Shown: positions 8,861 through 19,902, counted from the first letter of the stretch. The stretch is 64,000 nucleotides of DNA from Pseudomonas sp. Irchel 3H7 (GCF_900187605.1 NZ_FYEA01000004.1:255674-319673); one strand, 5' to 3'. A program made the numbers and translations. Notes: generated from the sequence alone by a model not told the origin.

Positions 8861-10372
8861 ATGCCTGTGACTACTCCACCCATCCTGAAAACACCGCGAT
8901 CCCTGTGGGAGCTGGCTTGCCAGCGATTGGATCAGCTCGGTACAGCTGGAACACCGCGTTGCCTGCATCGCCAGCAGGCTGGCTCCCACATGGGACTAGT
9001 GGTGTGCTCGCTGGCATTGGCAGTCAGTCTCGCCGGTTGCGCCGGCCTGCCCGATCAGCGTCTGGCCAACGAAGCGCTCAAGCGTGGCGACACCGCCACC
9101 GCCGCGCAGAACTACCAGCAACTGGCTGATCTGGGTTACAGCGAAGCGCAAGTCGGCCTCGCCGACATCCAGGTTGACAGCCGCGACCCCGAGCAGATGA
9201 AACAGGCCGAAGCAACTTACCGCGCCGCCGCCAGTGTTTCGCCGCGTGCTCAGGCGCGTCTGGGCCGCTTGCTGGTAGCCAAACCAGGCTCCACTGAAGC
9301 CGAGCACCACGAAGCCGAAAGCCTGCTGAAAAAAGCCGCTGCCAATGGCGAAGGCAACACGTTGATCCCGCTGGCGATGCTGTATCTGCAATACCCGCAC
9401 AGCTTCCCGAATATCAACGCACAGCAGCAGATCGATCAATGGCGCAAATCCGGTTATCCGGAAGCAGGTCTGGCGCAGGTGCTGCTGTATCGCACCCAAG
9501 GCACCTACGACCAGCACCTGGATGATGTGGAAAAGATCTGCAAAGCCGCGCTCAACACCACCGACATCTGCTACGTCGAACTGGCCACCGTTTACCAGAA
9601 ACGCGCGCAGCCAGAGCAACAAGCTGAGCTGATCAAGCAGATGCAGGCCGGTTACAGCCGTGGCACCGTCACCGCGCAGCGCGTCGATTCGGTGGCCCGT
9701 GTATTGGCCGATTCGACCCTCGGCAAGCCCGACGAAAAAACCGCGCAGTCGCTGCTTGAGCCGATCGCTCCAGGCTACCCGGCGTCGTGGGTGACCCTCG
9801 CGCAATTGCTTTACGACTACCCGGAACTGGGTGACGTCGACCAGATGATGAAGTACCTCGATAACGGCCGTGCCGCCGACCAGCCGCGCGCCGAGCTGTT
9901 GCTGGGCAAGCTCTACTACGAAGGGAAAATGGTCCCGGCCGACGCCAAAGTCGCCGAAGAACATTTCCAGAAAGCCGTTGGCCGTGAGGTCGCCGCCGAC
10001 TACTACCTCGGCCAGATCTATCGCCGTGGCTACCTCGGCAAGGTCTACCCGCAGAAGGCTCTCGACCACTTGCTGACGGCTGCGCGCAACGGCCAGAACA
10101 GCGCCGACTTCGCCATCGCCCAACTGTTCTCCCAAGGCAAGGGCACCAAGCCCGACCCGCTCAACGCCTACGTGTTCAGCCAATTGGCCAAGGCGCAAAA
10201 CACTCCGCAAGCCGATGAGCTGGCGACCACCCTCGCCGCGCAACTGCCGCCCGAGCGTCTGGCCGAAGCCCAACGTCTGCTGCAACAAGAGCAAGCCAGC
10301 CGTGGCGCTCTGAACCCGAACACGCTGCAACTGCACGCCCTGCAAGAAGAAGACGGCGAGGAAAAATTATGA
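8861..10372 (+). CDS. algK: Alginate secretion lipoprotein AlgK with REP-encoded N-terminal extension
   Basis: The 503-residue TPR/Sel1-repeat outer-membrane lipoprotein partners AlgE and scaffolds the periplasmic complex. The mature part begins at Cys60 of the lipobox SLAGC and continues [20 protein letters not shown] as in other AlgK proteins. Residues 13-43 are unusual: they are encoded by a REPIN (8904-8990) that keeps the frame open, giving a signal peptide of about 59 residues. Without it the N-terminus would read [12 protein letters not shown] then [17 protein letters not shown]. An ATG at 8990 is in frame but lacks a ribosome-binding site and gives an n-region without positive charge. 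The start at 8861 has GAGG upstream. Confidence 0.93.
   Translation: MPVTTPPILKTPRSLWELACQRLDQLGTAGTPRCLHRQQAGSHMGLVVCSLALAVSLAGCAGLPDQRLANEALKRGDTATAAQNYQQLADLGYSEAQVGLADIQVDSRDPEQMKQAEATYRAAASVSPRAQARLGRLLVAKPGSTEAEHHEAESLLKKAAANGEGNTLIPLAMLYLQYPHSFPNINAQQQIDQWRKSGYPEAGLAQVLLYRTQGTYDQHLDDVEKICKAALNTTDICYVELATVYQKRAQPEQQAELIKQMQAGYSRGTVTAQRVDSVARVLADSTLGKPDEKTAQSLLEPIAPGYPASWVTLAQLLYDYPELGDVDQMMKYLDNGRAADQPRAELLLGKLYYEGKMVPADAKVAEEHFQKAVGREVAADYYLGQIYRRGYLGKVYPQKALDHLLTAARNGQNSADFAIAQLFSQGKGTKPDPLNAYVFSQLAKAQNTPQADELATTLAAQLPPERLAEAQRLLQQEQASRGALNPNTLQLHALQEEDGEEKL
8904..8990. repeat. REPIN (GTGGGAGCTGGC type) inside the algK coding sequence
   Basis: TGTGGGAGCTGGCTTGCCAG begins the left arm at 8904 and its near-complement ends with GGCTGGCTCCCACA at 8990. 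The same family occurs at 19815-19902 between algF and algA. Here the whole element is open in the algK frame and lies between the start codon and the hydrophobic core of the signal peptide. Confidence 0.9.
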
Positions 10373-11850
10373 AGTTGAATCCATTCGTGAAGGCCGGCAT
10401 TGGCCTTTCGTTCGCGCTGATCTGGTCTTGCCCGACACTGGCCGCGATGACTGAAACCAAGAACTTCGGCCTCGAAGTGAAAGTCACCGGCCAGTCCGAA
10501 GACGACCGTGACCTCGGCACTGCCAGCGGCGGCGACGTCAACGGCGTCGGCCTCGACCTGCGTCCGTGGATCTACGGCGAAAGCGGCGCGTGGAGCGCCT
10601 ACGCCATGGGCCAGGCCGTGACCTCGACCGACATCATCGAAACCGACACCCTGCAACAATCCGACGGTGAACAAGCCACCGACAACAGTGATCGCAAAAC
10701 CAAGAAAAACTACTTGGCGATGCGCGAGTTCTGGGTCGGCTACAGCGGCCTCACCCCGTACCCGGGCGAGATGCTCAAGTTCGGTCGTCAACGTTTGCGC
10801 AATGACGACGGCCAATGGCGCGACACCAACATCGAAGCGCTGAACTGGACCTTCGATACCACCCTGTTGCGCGCCAACGCCGGTGTCGCCGAACGCTTCA
10901 GCGAATACCGCACCGACCTCAAAGAGCTGGCGCCGAAAGACAAGGATCGCCTGCACGCCTACGCCGATGCGGCCTATCAGTGGACGCCGGGCAACTGGGT
11001 CGGCATTCGTGGTCATCACACCCACGATGACGGCAAACTCGATTACGCCGAGCCGGGCGTGCCGCGCGATTCGCTGGATAAAACCGAGAACGGCGACATC
11101 AGCTGGATCGGCCTGACCGCCGACAGCGACGCCTACAACTGGCGCAACACCAACACCGTCAACTACTGGGGCAGCATCACCGGCATGAGCGGCGACCGCG
11201 ACTCGGTCAACGCCCTCAACGCCGATGGTTCGCGCCCGGCACAAGCCAAGCGCAGCGAAGACGTCAACGGCTGGGCCACCGACATCGGTGTGCGCCTGCG
11301 CCTTGATCCGCAATGGCAAGTCGGCGGTGCCTACGCCCGCGCCAGCGCCGATTACGAGCAGACCGGTCTGGAGAGCAACCGCTCCAACTACACCGGTACG
11401 CGCTCGCGGGTTCACCGTTTCGGTGAAGCCTTCCGTGGCGAAATGAACAACATGCAGACCGCGACCCTGTTCGGTTCGTGGATGGTCAACGACGAGTACG
11501 ACGCCAGCCTGATCTACCACAAGTTCTGGCGCGTCGACGGCAACAAGCCAGTGGGCAGCAACGGCATCAACGCGGTGGAAAACAACACCGACGACGCCAC
11601 CGGCGCGATCCTCTCCAGTACTTCGCTGCCGCTTGAAGACGGCAACAAGGATCTCGGTCAGGAGATGGATCTGGTCGTCACCAAGTACTTCAAGCAAGGC
11701 CTGTTGCCGGCGGCGCTGAGCCAGTCGATCGACGAGCCTTCGGCCCTCGTGCGTTTCCGTGGCGGTGTGTTCAAACCGGGCGATGCCTATGGCAAGCAGG
11801 TTGATTCGTACATGCACCGCGCGTTCATCGACGTGATCTGGCGCTTCTGA
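10369..11850 (+). CDS. algE: Alginate outer-membrane porin AlgE
   Basis: The 493-residue protein is the electropositive beta-barrel through which alginate leaves the cell (18 strands in P. aeruginosa). The signal peptide ends at CPTLAA; the mature protein starts [20 protein letters not shown], as in known AlgE. Alternating amphipathic strands run throughout, and the protein ends [11 protein letters not shown] with a terminal Phe typical of outer-membrane barrels. The start codon overlaps the algK stop (ATGA), indicating translational coupling of the two secretion components. Confidence 0.97.
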   Translation: MKLNPFVKAGIGLSFALIWSCPTLAAMTETKNFGLEVKVTGQSEDDRDLGTASGGDVNGVGLDLRPWIYGESGAWSAYAMGQAVTSTDIIETDTLQQSDGEQATDNSDRKTKKNYLAMREFWVGYSGLTPYPGEMLKFGRQRLRNDDGQWRDTNIEALNWTFDTTLLRANAGVAERFSEYRTDLKELAPKDKDRLHAYADAAYQWTPGNWVGIRGHHTHDDGKLDYAEPGVPRDSLDKTENGDISWIGLTADSDAYNWRNTNTVNYWGSITGMSGDRDSVNALNADGSRPAQAKRSEDVNGWATDIGVRLRLDPQWQVGGAYARASADYEQTGLESNRSNYTGTRSRVHRFGEAFRGEMNNMQTATLFGSWMVNDEYDASLIYHKFWRVDGNKPVGSNGINAVENNTDDATGAILSSTSLPLEDGNKDLGQEMDLVVTKYFKQGLLPAALSQSIDEPSALVRFRGGVFKPGDAYGKQVDSYMHRAFIDVIWRF

Positions 11851-11876
11851 TGCAAACCGCCAAGGGAGTGCCCGAC

Positions 11877-13448
11877 ATGATCAGCACCAGGACAGGCTCA
11901 CTCAGCCTGCTGGCCGGCGCGATGCTGCTGGCCAGCGCCAGCGCCTTCGCGACTGTGGAGCCGGTTAAGCCGGTGACCACCGCCAAAGAGCTGCAACAAG
12001 CCAAGACCTACACCGTCAGCAGCGCGCCGACCGAAGCGCTGAACCTGGCCGCGCCGAAACTGCCGGACATTTCCGGCTACACCGCCGAAGCCGCCGCCGC
12101 GAAGATCAACCGCAGCAAAGCGGGCAAGATCAGCGTGCGCCGGATGATGCAGGAAGACGCGCTGAAGGACTTTATCGGCGGCGACAACAAGATGGCCGAA
12201 TGGGTGGTGCGTCAGCACGGTATCCCGCAGGCGATCTTCGTCGACGACGGCTACATGAACCTCAAGGATCTGGCGCAGAAACTGCCCAAGCAGTATTTCA
12301 GCGAGACCGCGCCGGGCGTGTACCTGTCGAAGCTGCCGATCGTGGTTGGCCGTAAAGGCATCCTCGAAATCGACGGTCAGACCCAGGAACTGCGCCTGTC
12401 GCAAGAAGCCGGTGCGTTCATGGTCAACGACGGTCAGTTGTTCGTGCGTGACACCAAAGTCACTGGCTGGCGCGAAAAGGACAACGGCCCGGCAACCTTC
12501 CGTTCGCCGAAGGAATTCCGACCGTTCCTGCTCGCCTGGGGCGGCACCGAGACCTACATCGTCAACAGCAAGATGGCCAGTTTCGGTTACGCCAACAGTA
12601 AGTCGTACGGCGTGAGTATTTCCCAGTACACGCCGAACATGGCCAAGGTCCTCAAGCGTCCTGAACCGACTGGCTGGATCGTCGGCTCCGAGTTCTCCGA
12701 CATGTGGTACGGCTTCTACTGCTACGAGACCCGCGACTTTGTGGTCAAGGGCAACACCTACAAAGACAACATCGTCTACGGCATCGACCCGCACGACCGC
12801 TCGCACGGTCTGATCATCGCGGAGAACACCGTTTACGGTACGAAGAAGAAGCACGGGATCATTATTTCCCGTGAGGTCAACGACAGCTTCATCTTCAACA
12901 ACAAGAGCTTCGATAACCACCTCTCCGGCCTGGTGATCGACCGTAACAGCGTCAACAACATCATTGCCTACAACGAGATCTACAAGAACCACACCGACGG
13001 CATCACCCTCTACGAGTCCGCCGACAACCTGCTGTGGGGCAACAAGGTCATCAGCAACAAGCGCCACGGCATCCGCATTCGTAACAGCGTGAATATCCGC
13101 CTCTACGAAAACGTCGCCATGGCCAACGGTTTGACCGGCGTCTACGGCCACATCAAGGACCTCACCGACACCGACCGTGACATCAAGCTCGACCCGTTCG
13201 ATGCCCAGGTGTCGCTGATCGTCGTTGGCGGTGAACTGGCGGCCAATGGCAGCGGCCCGCTGTCGATCGATTCACCGTTGAGTGTCGAGCTGTATCGCGT
13301 GTCGATGCTGGCGCCGACCAAATCCAGCGGCATCAGCTTCAACGGCATCCTCGGCGAGCGCCAGGATGAAATTCTCGACCTGCTGGTGCGCCAGCAGAAA
13401 GCCGTGCTGATCGACCCTGTCGAACGCCAGACCGAAATGCGGGACTGA
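11877..13448 (+). CDS. algG: Mannuronan C5-epimerase AlgG
   Basis: The periplasmic right-handed beta-helix enzyme converts mannuronate to guluronate within the polymer. I chose the ATG at 11877 (523 residues) because AAGGGAG stands about 10 bases upstream and the signal peptide starts MISTRTGSLSLLAGAMLLAS; an in-frame ATG at 11850 would add nine residues. The catalytic motif GIDPHDRSHGL is intact, followed by carbohydrate-binding/sugar-hydrolase repeats (NIIAYNEIYKNHTDGITLYE). The product is also part of the periplasmic scaffold that protects alginate from AlgL. Confidence 0.96.
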   Translation: MISTRTGSLSLLAGAMLLASASAFATVEPVKPVTTAKELQQAKTYTVSSAPTEALNLAAPKLPDISGYTAEAAAAKINRSKAGKISVRRMMQEDALKDFIGGDNKMAEWVVRQHGIPQAIFVDDGYMNLKDLAQKLPKQYFSETAPGVYLSKLPIVVGRKGILEIDGQTQELRLSQEAGAFMVNDGQLFVRDTKVTGWREKDNGPATFRSPKEFRPFLLAWGGTETYIVNSKMASFGYANSKSYGVSISQYTPNMAKVLKRPEPTGWIVGSEFSDMWYGFYCYETRDFVVKGNTYKDNIVYGIDPHDRSHGLIIAENTVYGTKKKHGIIISREVNDSFIFNNKSFDNHLSGLVIDRNSVNNIIAYNEIYKNHTDGITLYESADNLLWGNKVISNKRHGIRIRNSVNIRLYENVAMANGLTGVYGHIKDLTDTDRDIKLDPFDAQVSLIVVGGELAANGSGPLSIDSPLSVELYRVSMLAPTKSSGISFNGILGERQDEILDLLVRQQKAVLIDPVERQTEMRD

Positions 13449-13458
13449 GGATAATTTT

Positions 13459-14919
13459 ATGCACCCACACTTGATCAGATTACTCAGCCTGTCGGCCCTG
13501 ACCGTGGGCATTCTCGCGGCCAGCAACGGCGCACGCGCCGATGAAAACCCGGCTGCCACACCGCCGAAGTTCAGCGCTGAACCGTGCTGCAACCTGTGCC
13601 CGGCCGCCCATGACGCGAAGAACTACACCACGCGCTATCAGCAGAACTTCACCACCCTGGTGCAGGCGCAAGGTGACTGGCTGTTCCGGACGCAGGAAGA
13701 CCTGCGTACCGAGTTCAACACCACCCCGGCCGGCTACAAACGCCTGCAACAACTGCACGATGCGTTCAAAGCCAAAGGCGTTGAGCTGGTGATCGTTTAC
13801 CAGCCGACCCGTGGTCTGGTGAATCGCAACAAGCTCAACCCGCAGGAAAAAGCCGCGTTCGATTACGAGAAAGCGCTGGGCAACTACAAGACCATGCTCG
13901 GCCGTTTCGCCAAGATGGGTTACGTGGTGCCAGACCTGTCGCCGCTGACCAACGAATCGCTGCCGGACACCCTGCCCGCCCACGATTTCTACTTCCGCGG
14001 CGACCAGCACTGGACGCCATACGGTGCTCAGCGCACAGCGAAAATCGTCGCCGAAAAGGTCAAGCAGATTCCGGCCTTCGCCGACATTCCCAAGCGTGAA
14101 TTCGAAACCAAACGCTCCGGGCGCATGGGCAAGACCGGCACCCTGCACAACATGGCCGGGCAACTGTGCGGCACCAGTTACGCGATCCAGTACATGGATC
14201 AATTCACCACCGAGCCGAAGGGCGAGGCCGGTGACGGCGACCTGTTCGGTGATTCCGGCAATCCACAAATCACCTTGGTCGGCACCTCGCACAGCGGCAA
14301 GAACTACAACTTCGCCGGCTTCCTCGAAGAAGCCATCGGCGCCGATATTCTCAACGTCGCGTTCCCTGGCGGTGGCCTGGAAGGTTCGATGTTGCAGTAC
14401 CTCGGCAGCGACGAATTCCAGAAGACCCCGCCGAAAATTCTCATCTGGGAATTCTCGCCGCTGTACCGCCTCGACCAGGAAACCATCTATCGCCAGATGA
14501 TGTCTCTTCTCGACAACGGCTGCGAAGGCAAAGACGCGCAAATGTCCGCGAGCACCACGCTCAAGCCGGGCAGCAAACAAGAACTGCTGGTCAACAGCAA
14601 GAACCTGAACCTGCAGAACAGCAGCCATCAGGTCGACATCCGCTTCGCCGACCCTTCGGTGAAAACCCTGCAAGCCACCCTCTGGTACATGAACGGTCGC
14701 CACGAGGACATCAAGATCGAGAAACCGGAAACCTCCGACACCGACGGTCGTTTCGCCTTTGAGCTGCGCACGGACGAAGACTGGGCCTCGCAAAACCTGC
14801 TGGCAGTCGAAGTCCAGGGCCCGGAAGCGGGCACCGCGCCGCAGAAAGTCGAAGCGAAAATCTGCAAACGCAACGTATTCCCGGGCGCTGGGCAACAAAC
14901 CGCTCAGGTCGGGCAATGA
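13459..14919 (+). CDS. algX: Alginate O-acetyltransferase AlgX
   Basis: This 486-residue periplasmic protein has a signal peptide (cleavage near GARA), an SGNH-hydrolase-like domain and a C-terminal carbohydrate-binding module. The DxH pair lies in [13 protein letters not shown], and the nucleophile serine is in [13 protein letters not shown] paired cysteine motif [13 protein letters not shown] lies near the mature N-terminus. AlgX performs the last acetyl transfer onto alginate and binds AlgK. It is 10 bases downstream of algG. Confidence 0.96.
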   Translation: MHPHLIRLLSLSALTVGILAASNGARADENPAATPPKFSAEPCCNLCPAAHDAKNYTTRYQQNFTTLVQAQGDWLFRTQEDLRTEFNTTPAGYKRLQQLHDAFKAKGVELVIVYQPTRGLVNRNKLNPQEKAAFDYEKALGNYKTMLGRFAKMGYVVPDLSPLTNESLPDTLPAHDFYFRGDQHWTPYGAQRTAKIVAEKVKQIPAFADIPKREFETKRSGRMGKTGTLHNMAGQLCGTSYAIQYMDQFTTEPKGEAGDGDLFGDSGNPQITLVGTSHSGKNYNFAGFLEEAIGADILNVAFPGGGLEGSMLQYLGSDEFQKTPPKILIWEFSPLYRLDQETIYRQMMSLLDNGCEGKDAQMSASTTLKPGSKQELLVNSKNLNLQNSSHQVDIRFADPSVKTLQATLWYMNGRHEDIKIEKPETSDTDGRFAFELRTDEDWASQNLLAVEVQGPEAGTAPQKVEAKICKRNVFPGAGQQTAQVGQ

Positions 14920-14927
14920 GGTCTGCT

Positions 14928-16040
14928 ATGCGAAACTCGAAACTGAAAACTCTTTTAGCGCCGACGCTGCTCGGGCTGGCGATCTTCGCCGGCAACGCGC
15001 AGGCCGCCGCACCACTGCGTCCACCTCAGGGCTATTTCGCGCCTGTGGATAAATTCAAGACCGGTGACAAAAGCGAAGGCTGCGATGCGATGCCGACGCC
15101 CTACACCGGGCCGCTGCAATTTCGCAGCAAATACGAAGGTTCGGACAAGGCCCGCGCGACACTGAACGTGCAGTCGGAAAAAGCCTTTCGCGACACCACC
15201 AAAGACATCACCACGCTGGAACGCGGCACCGCCAAACGGGTGATGCAGTTCATGCGCGACGGGCGTCCGGAGCAGCTCGAATGCACGCTGAACTGGCTGA
15301 CCGCGTGGGCCAAGGCCGATGCGTTGATGTCGAAAGACTTCAACCACACCGGCAAGTCGATGCGCAAATGGGCGCTGGGCAGCATGGCCTCTTCGTACAT
15401 TCGCCTGAAGTTCTCCGACTCGCATCCGCTGGCCCAGCATCAACAGGAAGCGCAGTTGATTGAGGCGTGGTTCAGCAAAATGGCTGATCAGGTGGTCAGC
15501 GATTGGGACAACCTGCCGCTGGAAAAAACCAACAACCATTCCTACTGGGCTGCATGGTCGGTGATGGCTACCTCGGTCGCGACCAACCGCCGCGACCTGT
15601 TTGACTGGGCGGTGAAGGAATACAAGGTTGGCGTCAATCAAGTCGATGCCGACGGCTTCCTGCCCAACGAACTCAAGCGCCAGCAACGCGCCCTCGCCTA
15701 TCACAACTACGCCCTGCCGCCGCTGGCGATGATCGCCAGTTTCGCCCAGGTCAACGGCGTTGATTTGCGCCAGGAGAACAACGGTGCGCTGAAGCGTCTG
15801 GGTGATCGGGTGTTGTCTGGGGTGAAAGACCCCGACGAATTCGAGAAGAAGAACGGTAAAGAGCAGGACATGACCGACTTGAAAGAGGACATGAAATTCG
15901 CCTGGCTCGAACCGTTCTGCACGCTCTACACCTGTGCGCCGGATGTCATCGAGAAGAAGCATGGCATGCAACCGTTCAAGACTTTCCGCCTCGGCGGCGA
16001 CCTGACCAAGGTCTACGACCCGTCCCATGAAAAGGGCTAA
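14928..16040 (+). CDS. algL: Periplasmic alginate lyase AlgL
   Basis: The family PL5 alpha/alpha-toroid lyase degrades alginate trapped in the periplasm. The catalytic region [16 protein letters not shown] is intact, as are [16 protein letters not shown] and [15 protein letters not shown] prefer the ATG at 14928 (370 residues), which has GAGG 7 bases upstream and yields [19 protein letters not shown] as signal peptide; an ATG at 14916 overlapping the algX stop is possible and adds four residues. Length fits P. aeruginosa AlgL. Confidence 0.96.
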   Translation: MRNSKLKTLLAPTLLGLAIFAGNAQAAAPLRPPQGYFAPVDKFKTGDKSEGCDAMPTPYTGPLQFRSKYEGSDKARATLNVQSEKAFRDTTKDITTLERGTAKRVMQFMRDGRPEQLECTLNWLTAWAKADALMSKDFNHTGKSMRKWALGSMASSYIRLKFSDSHPLAQHQQEAQLIEAWFSKMADQVVSDWDNLPLEKTNNHSYWAAWSVMATSVATNRRDLFDWAVKEYKVGVNQVDADGFLPNELKRQQRALAYHNYALPPLAMIASFAQVNGVDLRQENNGALKRLGDRVLSGVKDPDEFEKKNGKEQDMTDLKEDMKFAWLEPFCTLYTCAPDVIEKKHGMQPFKTFRLGGDLTKVYDPSHEKG

Positions 16041-16044
16041 AAGC

Positions 16045-16247
16045 CCCTCACCCTAACCCTCTCCCGGAGGGAGAGGGGACTGACCGAGGTGGCTGTGCGA
16101 GTTACACCGAAATGAAATACCGAGCCGATCTCAGGTGTTGAAAAACAATCGAGATCAGGCTGCAAAGAAATATCGAGCCGATCTCCTTTTCTGAAAACCA
16201 TGGAGATCAGGCTCCCTCTCCCTACGGGAGAGGGCGGGGGGTGAGGG
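16045..16247. repeat. CTC-type palindrome-ended repeat, copy B, with internal duplication
   Basis: Ends are CCCTCACCCTAACCCTC and GGGCGGGGGGTGAGGG. The centre contains two related blocks, each with ATACCGAGCCGATCTC or ATATCGAGCCGATCTC followed by a run ending GAGATCAGGCT, so the inner part has been duplicated in tandem. It fills most of the 324-bp gap between algL and algI, within the operon. Confidence 0.85.
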
Positions 16248-16364
16248 CAAGTTTTCAAGGCCCTGCACAACCCTGACAGAAACACCGTTTCACCCCTCCA
16301 CTACCACGGGGGGTTTGGGGGGGCTTTGGCCCTTGACTGTTGGTTCAAACATGGAGAGATCGGG

Positions 16365-17930
16365 ATGGTATTTTCATCCAACGTGTTCCTGTTTCTGTTC
16401 TTGCCGATCTTTCTCGGCTTGTACTACTTGAGCGGGCAACGCTATCGCAACCTGCTGCTGCTGATCGCCAGCTACGTGTTCTACGCCTGGTGGCGTGTGG
16501 ACTTCCTCGCGCTGTTCGCCGCCGTCACGCTGTGGAACTACTGGATCGGCCTCAAAGTCGGTGCCGCCGGCGTCAGAACCAAACCGGCGCAGCGCTGGCT
16601 GCTGCTCGGCGTAGCAGTCGACCTGTGCATCCTCGGCTACTTCAAGTACGCCAACTTCGGCGTCGACAGCATCAATGCGATGATGACTTCGGTCGGTCTT
16701 GAGCCGTTCATCCTCACCCACGTGCTGCTGCCGATCGGTATCTCGTTCTACATCTTCGAGTCGATCAGCTACATCATCGACGTGTATCGCGGCGATACCC
16801 CGGCCACGCGCAACCTGATCGACTTCGCCGCATTCGTAGCGATCTTCCCGCACCTGATTGCCGGCCCGGTCCTGCGTTTCCGCGACCTCGCCGACCAGTT
16901 CAACAACCGCACGCACACCCTCGACAAGTTCTCCGAGGGCTGCACGCGGTTCATGCAGGGTTTCATCAAGAAGGTCTTTATCGCCGACACCCTCGCGGTG
17001 GTCGCCGACCATTGCTTCGCCCTGCAAAACCCGACCACGGGTGATGCCTGGCTCGGCGCGCTGGCGTACACCGCACAGCTGTATTTCGACTTTTCCGGTT
17101 ACAGCGACATGGCCATCGGTCTGGGCTTGATGATGGGTTTCCGCTTCATGGAAAACTTCAAACAGCCATACATCAGCCAGTCGATCACCGAGTTCTGGCG
17201 CCGCTGGCACATCAGCCTGTCGACCTGGCTGCGTGACTATCTGTACATCACTCTCGGCGGTAACCGTAAAGGCACGCTGATGACTTACCGCAACCTGTTC
17301 CTGACCATGCTCCTCGGTGGCCTGTGGCACGGCGCGAACATCACCTACATCGTCTGGGGCGCCTGGCACGGCATGTGGCTGGCGATTGAAAAAGCGCTGG
17401 GTCTGAACACATCGCCGCGCAGCCTCAACCCGATCCGCTGGGCGCTGACCTTCCTGCTCGTGGTCATGGGCTGGGTGATCTTCCGCGCCGAGAACCTGCA
17501 CGTCGCCGGTCGTATGTACGGCGCAATGTTCAGCTTCGGTGAATGGTCGTTGTCGGAACTTAATCAGGCCAGCCTCACCGGTCTGCAAGTGGCGACTTTG
17601 GTTGTTGCGTACGTGACGCTGGCGTTCTTCGGTCTGCGCGATCTGTACACCAATCAGCCGCCAGCCAAGAGCAAACCTGAAGTCAACGTCGAGGCCAACG
17701 GCCCTGCCACCGCGACGCCGGGAATGATCAAAGCCGCACCCGGCGAAAACCCGGCAAGCATCCACGAGCCTGGCTACACCGTCGGCGTCGAAGCCCAGGT
17801 ACAACCGGCCTACTGGAGCGCGGACTGGTCGCGTTACGTGATGCGCGGCCTGATCCTGCTGCTGTTCATCGCCTCGATTCTCAAACTTTCGGCGCAAAGC
17901 TTCTCGCCGTTCCTTTACTTCCAGTTCTGA
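16365..17930 (+). CDS. algI: Membrane-bound O-acyltransferase AlgI
   Basis: This 521-residue MBOAT-family polytopic inner-membrane protein passes acetyl groups across the membrane for alginate acetylation. Multiple transmembrane segments begin at NVFLFLFLPIFLGLYYL. The catalytic histidine is in LLGGLWHGANITYIVWGAWHG. The ATG at 16365 has GGAGAG upstream; a TTG 39 bases earlier is open but not family-like. The C-terminus has a long hydrophilic insertion (about residues 430-490) before the last helix. Confidence 0.96.
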   Translation: MVFSSNVFLFLFLPIFLGLYYLSGQRYRNLLLLIASYVFYAWWRVDFLALFAAVTLWNYWIGLKVGAAGVRTKPAQRWLLLGVAVDLCILGYFKYANFGVDSINAMMTSVGLEPFILTHVLLPIGISFYIFESISYIIDVYRGDTPATRNLIDFAAFVAIFPHLIAGPVLRFRDLADQFNNRTHTLDKFSEGCTRFMQGFIKKVFIADTLAVVADHCFALQNPTTGDAWLGALAYTAQLYFDFSGYSDMAIGLGLMMGFRFMENFKQPYISQSITEFWRRWHISLSTWLRDYLYITLGGNRKGTLMTYRNLFLTMLLGGLWHGANITYIVWGAWHGMWLAIEKALGLNTSPRSLNPIRWALTFLLVVMGWVIFRAENLHVAGRMYGAMFSFGEWSLSELNQASLTGLQVATLVVAYVTLAFFGLRDLYTNQPPAKSKPEVNVEANGPATATPGMIKAAPGENPASIHEPGYTVGVEAQVQPAYWSADWSRYVMRGLILLLFIASILKLSAQSFSPFLYFQF

Positions 17931-17940
17931 GGGATCTGAC

Positions 17941-19116
17941 ATGACCCGCTCATTACGCATCTTCTACATCGCCCTGTTCCTGGTGACCCTGTTGGTCTTG
18001 GGTCTGTGGTCGGTACGCAGCTTCTTCGGCTTCAGCACCAACGCCGATGCGACGGTGCTTAACGGCCGCTGGACCAAGGCTGTGGAAACCCATTACGACG
18101 AAGAATTCCCGATCAAGCGTCTGGGCACCAACCTCTGGGCCGCGCTGGATTTCAAACTGTTCAACGAAGGTCGTCCGGGCGTGGTGCTCGGTCGCGATCA
18201 GTGGTTGTACAGCGATGAGGAATTCAACCCGATCGTCAACGAAGAGCTGAACCTGCAAGGCAACTACGCGCTGGTCGAAGGCGTGCGCCAGACCCTGAAA
18301 GAGAAAGGCGTGAAACTGGTGATGGCGATCGTGCCGGCCAAGGTTCGTCTGTACCCGGAGCACCTGGGTGAAGTGAAGCCGGCGAGCATTCACGAAAACC
18401 TCTATGAGGATTTCCACCACCGCGTCGCGGCGGACAAGATCCTCGCCCCTGACCTGCTCAAGCCATTGCAACAGGCCAAGCAGAACGGTCAGCAAGTGTT
18501 CCTGCGCACCGACACGCACTGGACGCCGGAAGGCGCCGAGATTGCCGCGAACACCCTGGCAAAAACCATCGCTGACAAGTTCCCGCTCAGCGGCGAGCCG
18601 CAACGCTTCGTCACCACACCGGCCGAGAAGGTTACACACAAGGGCGATCTGCGATTGTTCCTGCCGCTCGATCCGCTGTTTGAAAACCTGATGCCGGCGC
18701 AAGAGCCGCTGCAAAAGCGCAACACCGTCGCGGCCGGCGATCAGCCTGCCGGTGACGACGCGCTGTTCGCCAGCAATGAAGTGCCAGTGGCACTGGTCGG
18801 CACCAGCTACAGCGCCAACCCGAACTGGAACTTCGTCGGTGCACTGAAACAAGCGCTGCACAGCGACGTGGTGAGCTACGCCGAAGACGGCCACGGCCCG
18901 ATCCTGCCGATGCTCAGCTACCTGAAAAGCGATGACTTCAAGAACAGCCCGCCGCAGGTGCTGATCTGGGAGTTTCCTGAACGTTATCTGCCTGTGAACA
19001 ACGAAATCGGTGACGCCGACCCGCAGTGGGTCGCAGAGCTTAAACAAGCCGGCGCGCGCCAACAAAACGTAGCAATCAACACTAAATCCGAGACGCCCGA
19101 TCGGGCGCAAAACTGA
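17941..19116 (+). CDS. algJ: Alginate O-acetylation protein AlgJ
   Basis: The 391-residue protein is anchored by an uncleaved N-terminal helix (RIFYIALFLVTLLVLGLWSV) and has an SGNH-like acetylesterase domain related to AlgX. The DxH motif is RTDTHWTPEGAE and the serine motif is LVGTSYSANPNW. It acts with AlgI and AlgF to supply acetyl groups in the periplasm. It lies 10 bases after algI. Confidence 0.95.
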   Translation: MTRSLRIFYIALFLVTLLVLGLWSVRSFFGFSTNADATVLNGRWTKAVETHYDEEFPIKRLGTNLWAALDFKLFNEGRPGVVLGRDQWLYSDEEFNPIVNEELNLQGNYALVEGVRQTLKEKGVKLVMAIVPAKVRLYPEHLGEVKPASIHENLYEDFHHRVAADKILAPDLLKPLQQAKQNGQQVFLRTDTHWTPEGAEIAANTLAKTIADKFPLSGEPQRFVTTPAEKVTHKGDLRLFLPLDPLFENLMPAQEPLQKRNTVAAGDQPAGDDALFASNEVPVALVGTSYSANPNWNFVGALKQALHSDVVSYAEDGHGPILPMLSYLKSDDFKNSPPQVLIWEFPERYLPVNNEIGDADPQWVAELKQAGARQQNVAINTKSETPDRAQN

Positions 19117-19130
19117 AAGAGAGGTACACC

Positions 19131-19787
19131 ATGACTTTCACTACTACTCCTCGTCGTCTCGCTAAAAGCTTCGCACTGGTTGCTGGCCTCAGCGTGCTTT
19201 CCGTCCCAGCCTTTGCCGGTGGCGACGCCGCCCTGTACGGCCCGACCGCACCGAAAGGTTCGACCTTTGTGCGTGTCTACAACGCCAGCAACGCTGAAGT
19301 CAGCGCGACTGTCGGCAGCACCAACCTGAGCGACGTTGCGCCACTGGCCAGCAGCGACTTCAGCTTCATGCCGGGCGGTGATTACAGCGCCAAGGTCGGC
19401 AGCCAGACCCTGCCGGTGAAACTCGCTGGTGACCACTACTACACCCTGGTCAACAACGCTTCCGGCGCACCGCAACTGATCGAAGAGCCGCCGTTCAAGA
19501 ACAAGCAGAAATCCCTGGTGCGCGTACAGAACCTCAGCGACAAGCCGCTGACCCTGAAGACCGCCGACGGCAAGACCGACGTGGTGCCGAACGTGGCCGC
19601 CAAGGGCCGTGGCGAACGTGAAATCAACCCGGTGAAAGTCAGCCTGGCGCTGTACGAAGGTGACAAGAAAGTCGGCGACGTGAAGCCGGTCGCCCTTGAG
19701 CGCGGTGAAGCTGCGGTGCTGTACGTCACCGGCAGCGGCAGCAGCCTGTCGCCAGTCTGGGTGAAACGCCCGGTATCGACTCGCTAA
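19131..19787 (+). CDS. algF: Alginate O-acetylation protein AlgF
   Basis: The 218-residue periplasmic protein has a signal peptide (SFALVAGLSVLSVPAFA, cut before GGDAALYGP) and two small beta-sandwich-like halves. It has no known catalytic motif and is thought to be an adaptor for AlgI, AlgJ and AlgX. GAGG lies 9 bases before the ATG. Confidence 0.95.
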   Translation: MTFTTTPRRLAKSFALVAGLSVLSVPAFAGGDAALYGPTAPKGSTFVRVYNASNAEVSATVGSTNLSDVAPLASSDFSFMPGGDYSAKVGSQTLPVKLAGDHYYTLVNNASGAPQLIEEPPFKNKQKSLVRVQNLSDKPLTLKTADGKTDVVPNVAAKGRGEREINPVKVSLALYEGDKKVGDVKPVALERGEAAVLYVTGSGSSLSPVWVKRPVSTR

Positions 19788-19814
19788 CGAATTTTCCGAA
19801 CTGACCCGGCTCCC

Positions 19815-19902
19815 TGTGGGAGCTGGCTTGCCAGCGATGCAGACACCTCTGTTCTGCAGATACACCGAGGTGATGCCATCGCTGGCAAGCCAGGCTCCCA
19901 CA
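19815..19902. repeat. REPIN (GTGGGAGCTGGC type) between algF and algA
   Basis: The arms are TGTGGGAGCTGGCTTGCCAG from 19815 and its complement ending GGCTCCCACA at 19902. The family is the same as the copy inside algK. It lies within the operon, in a 210-bp gap. Confidence 0.9.
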
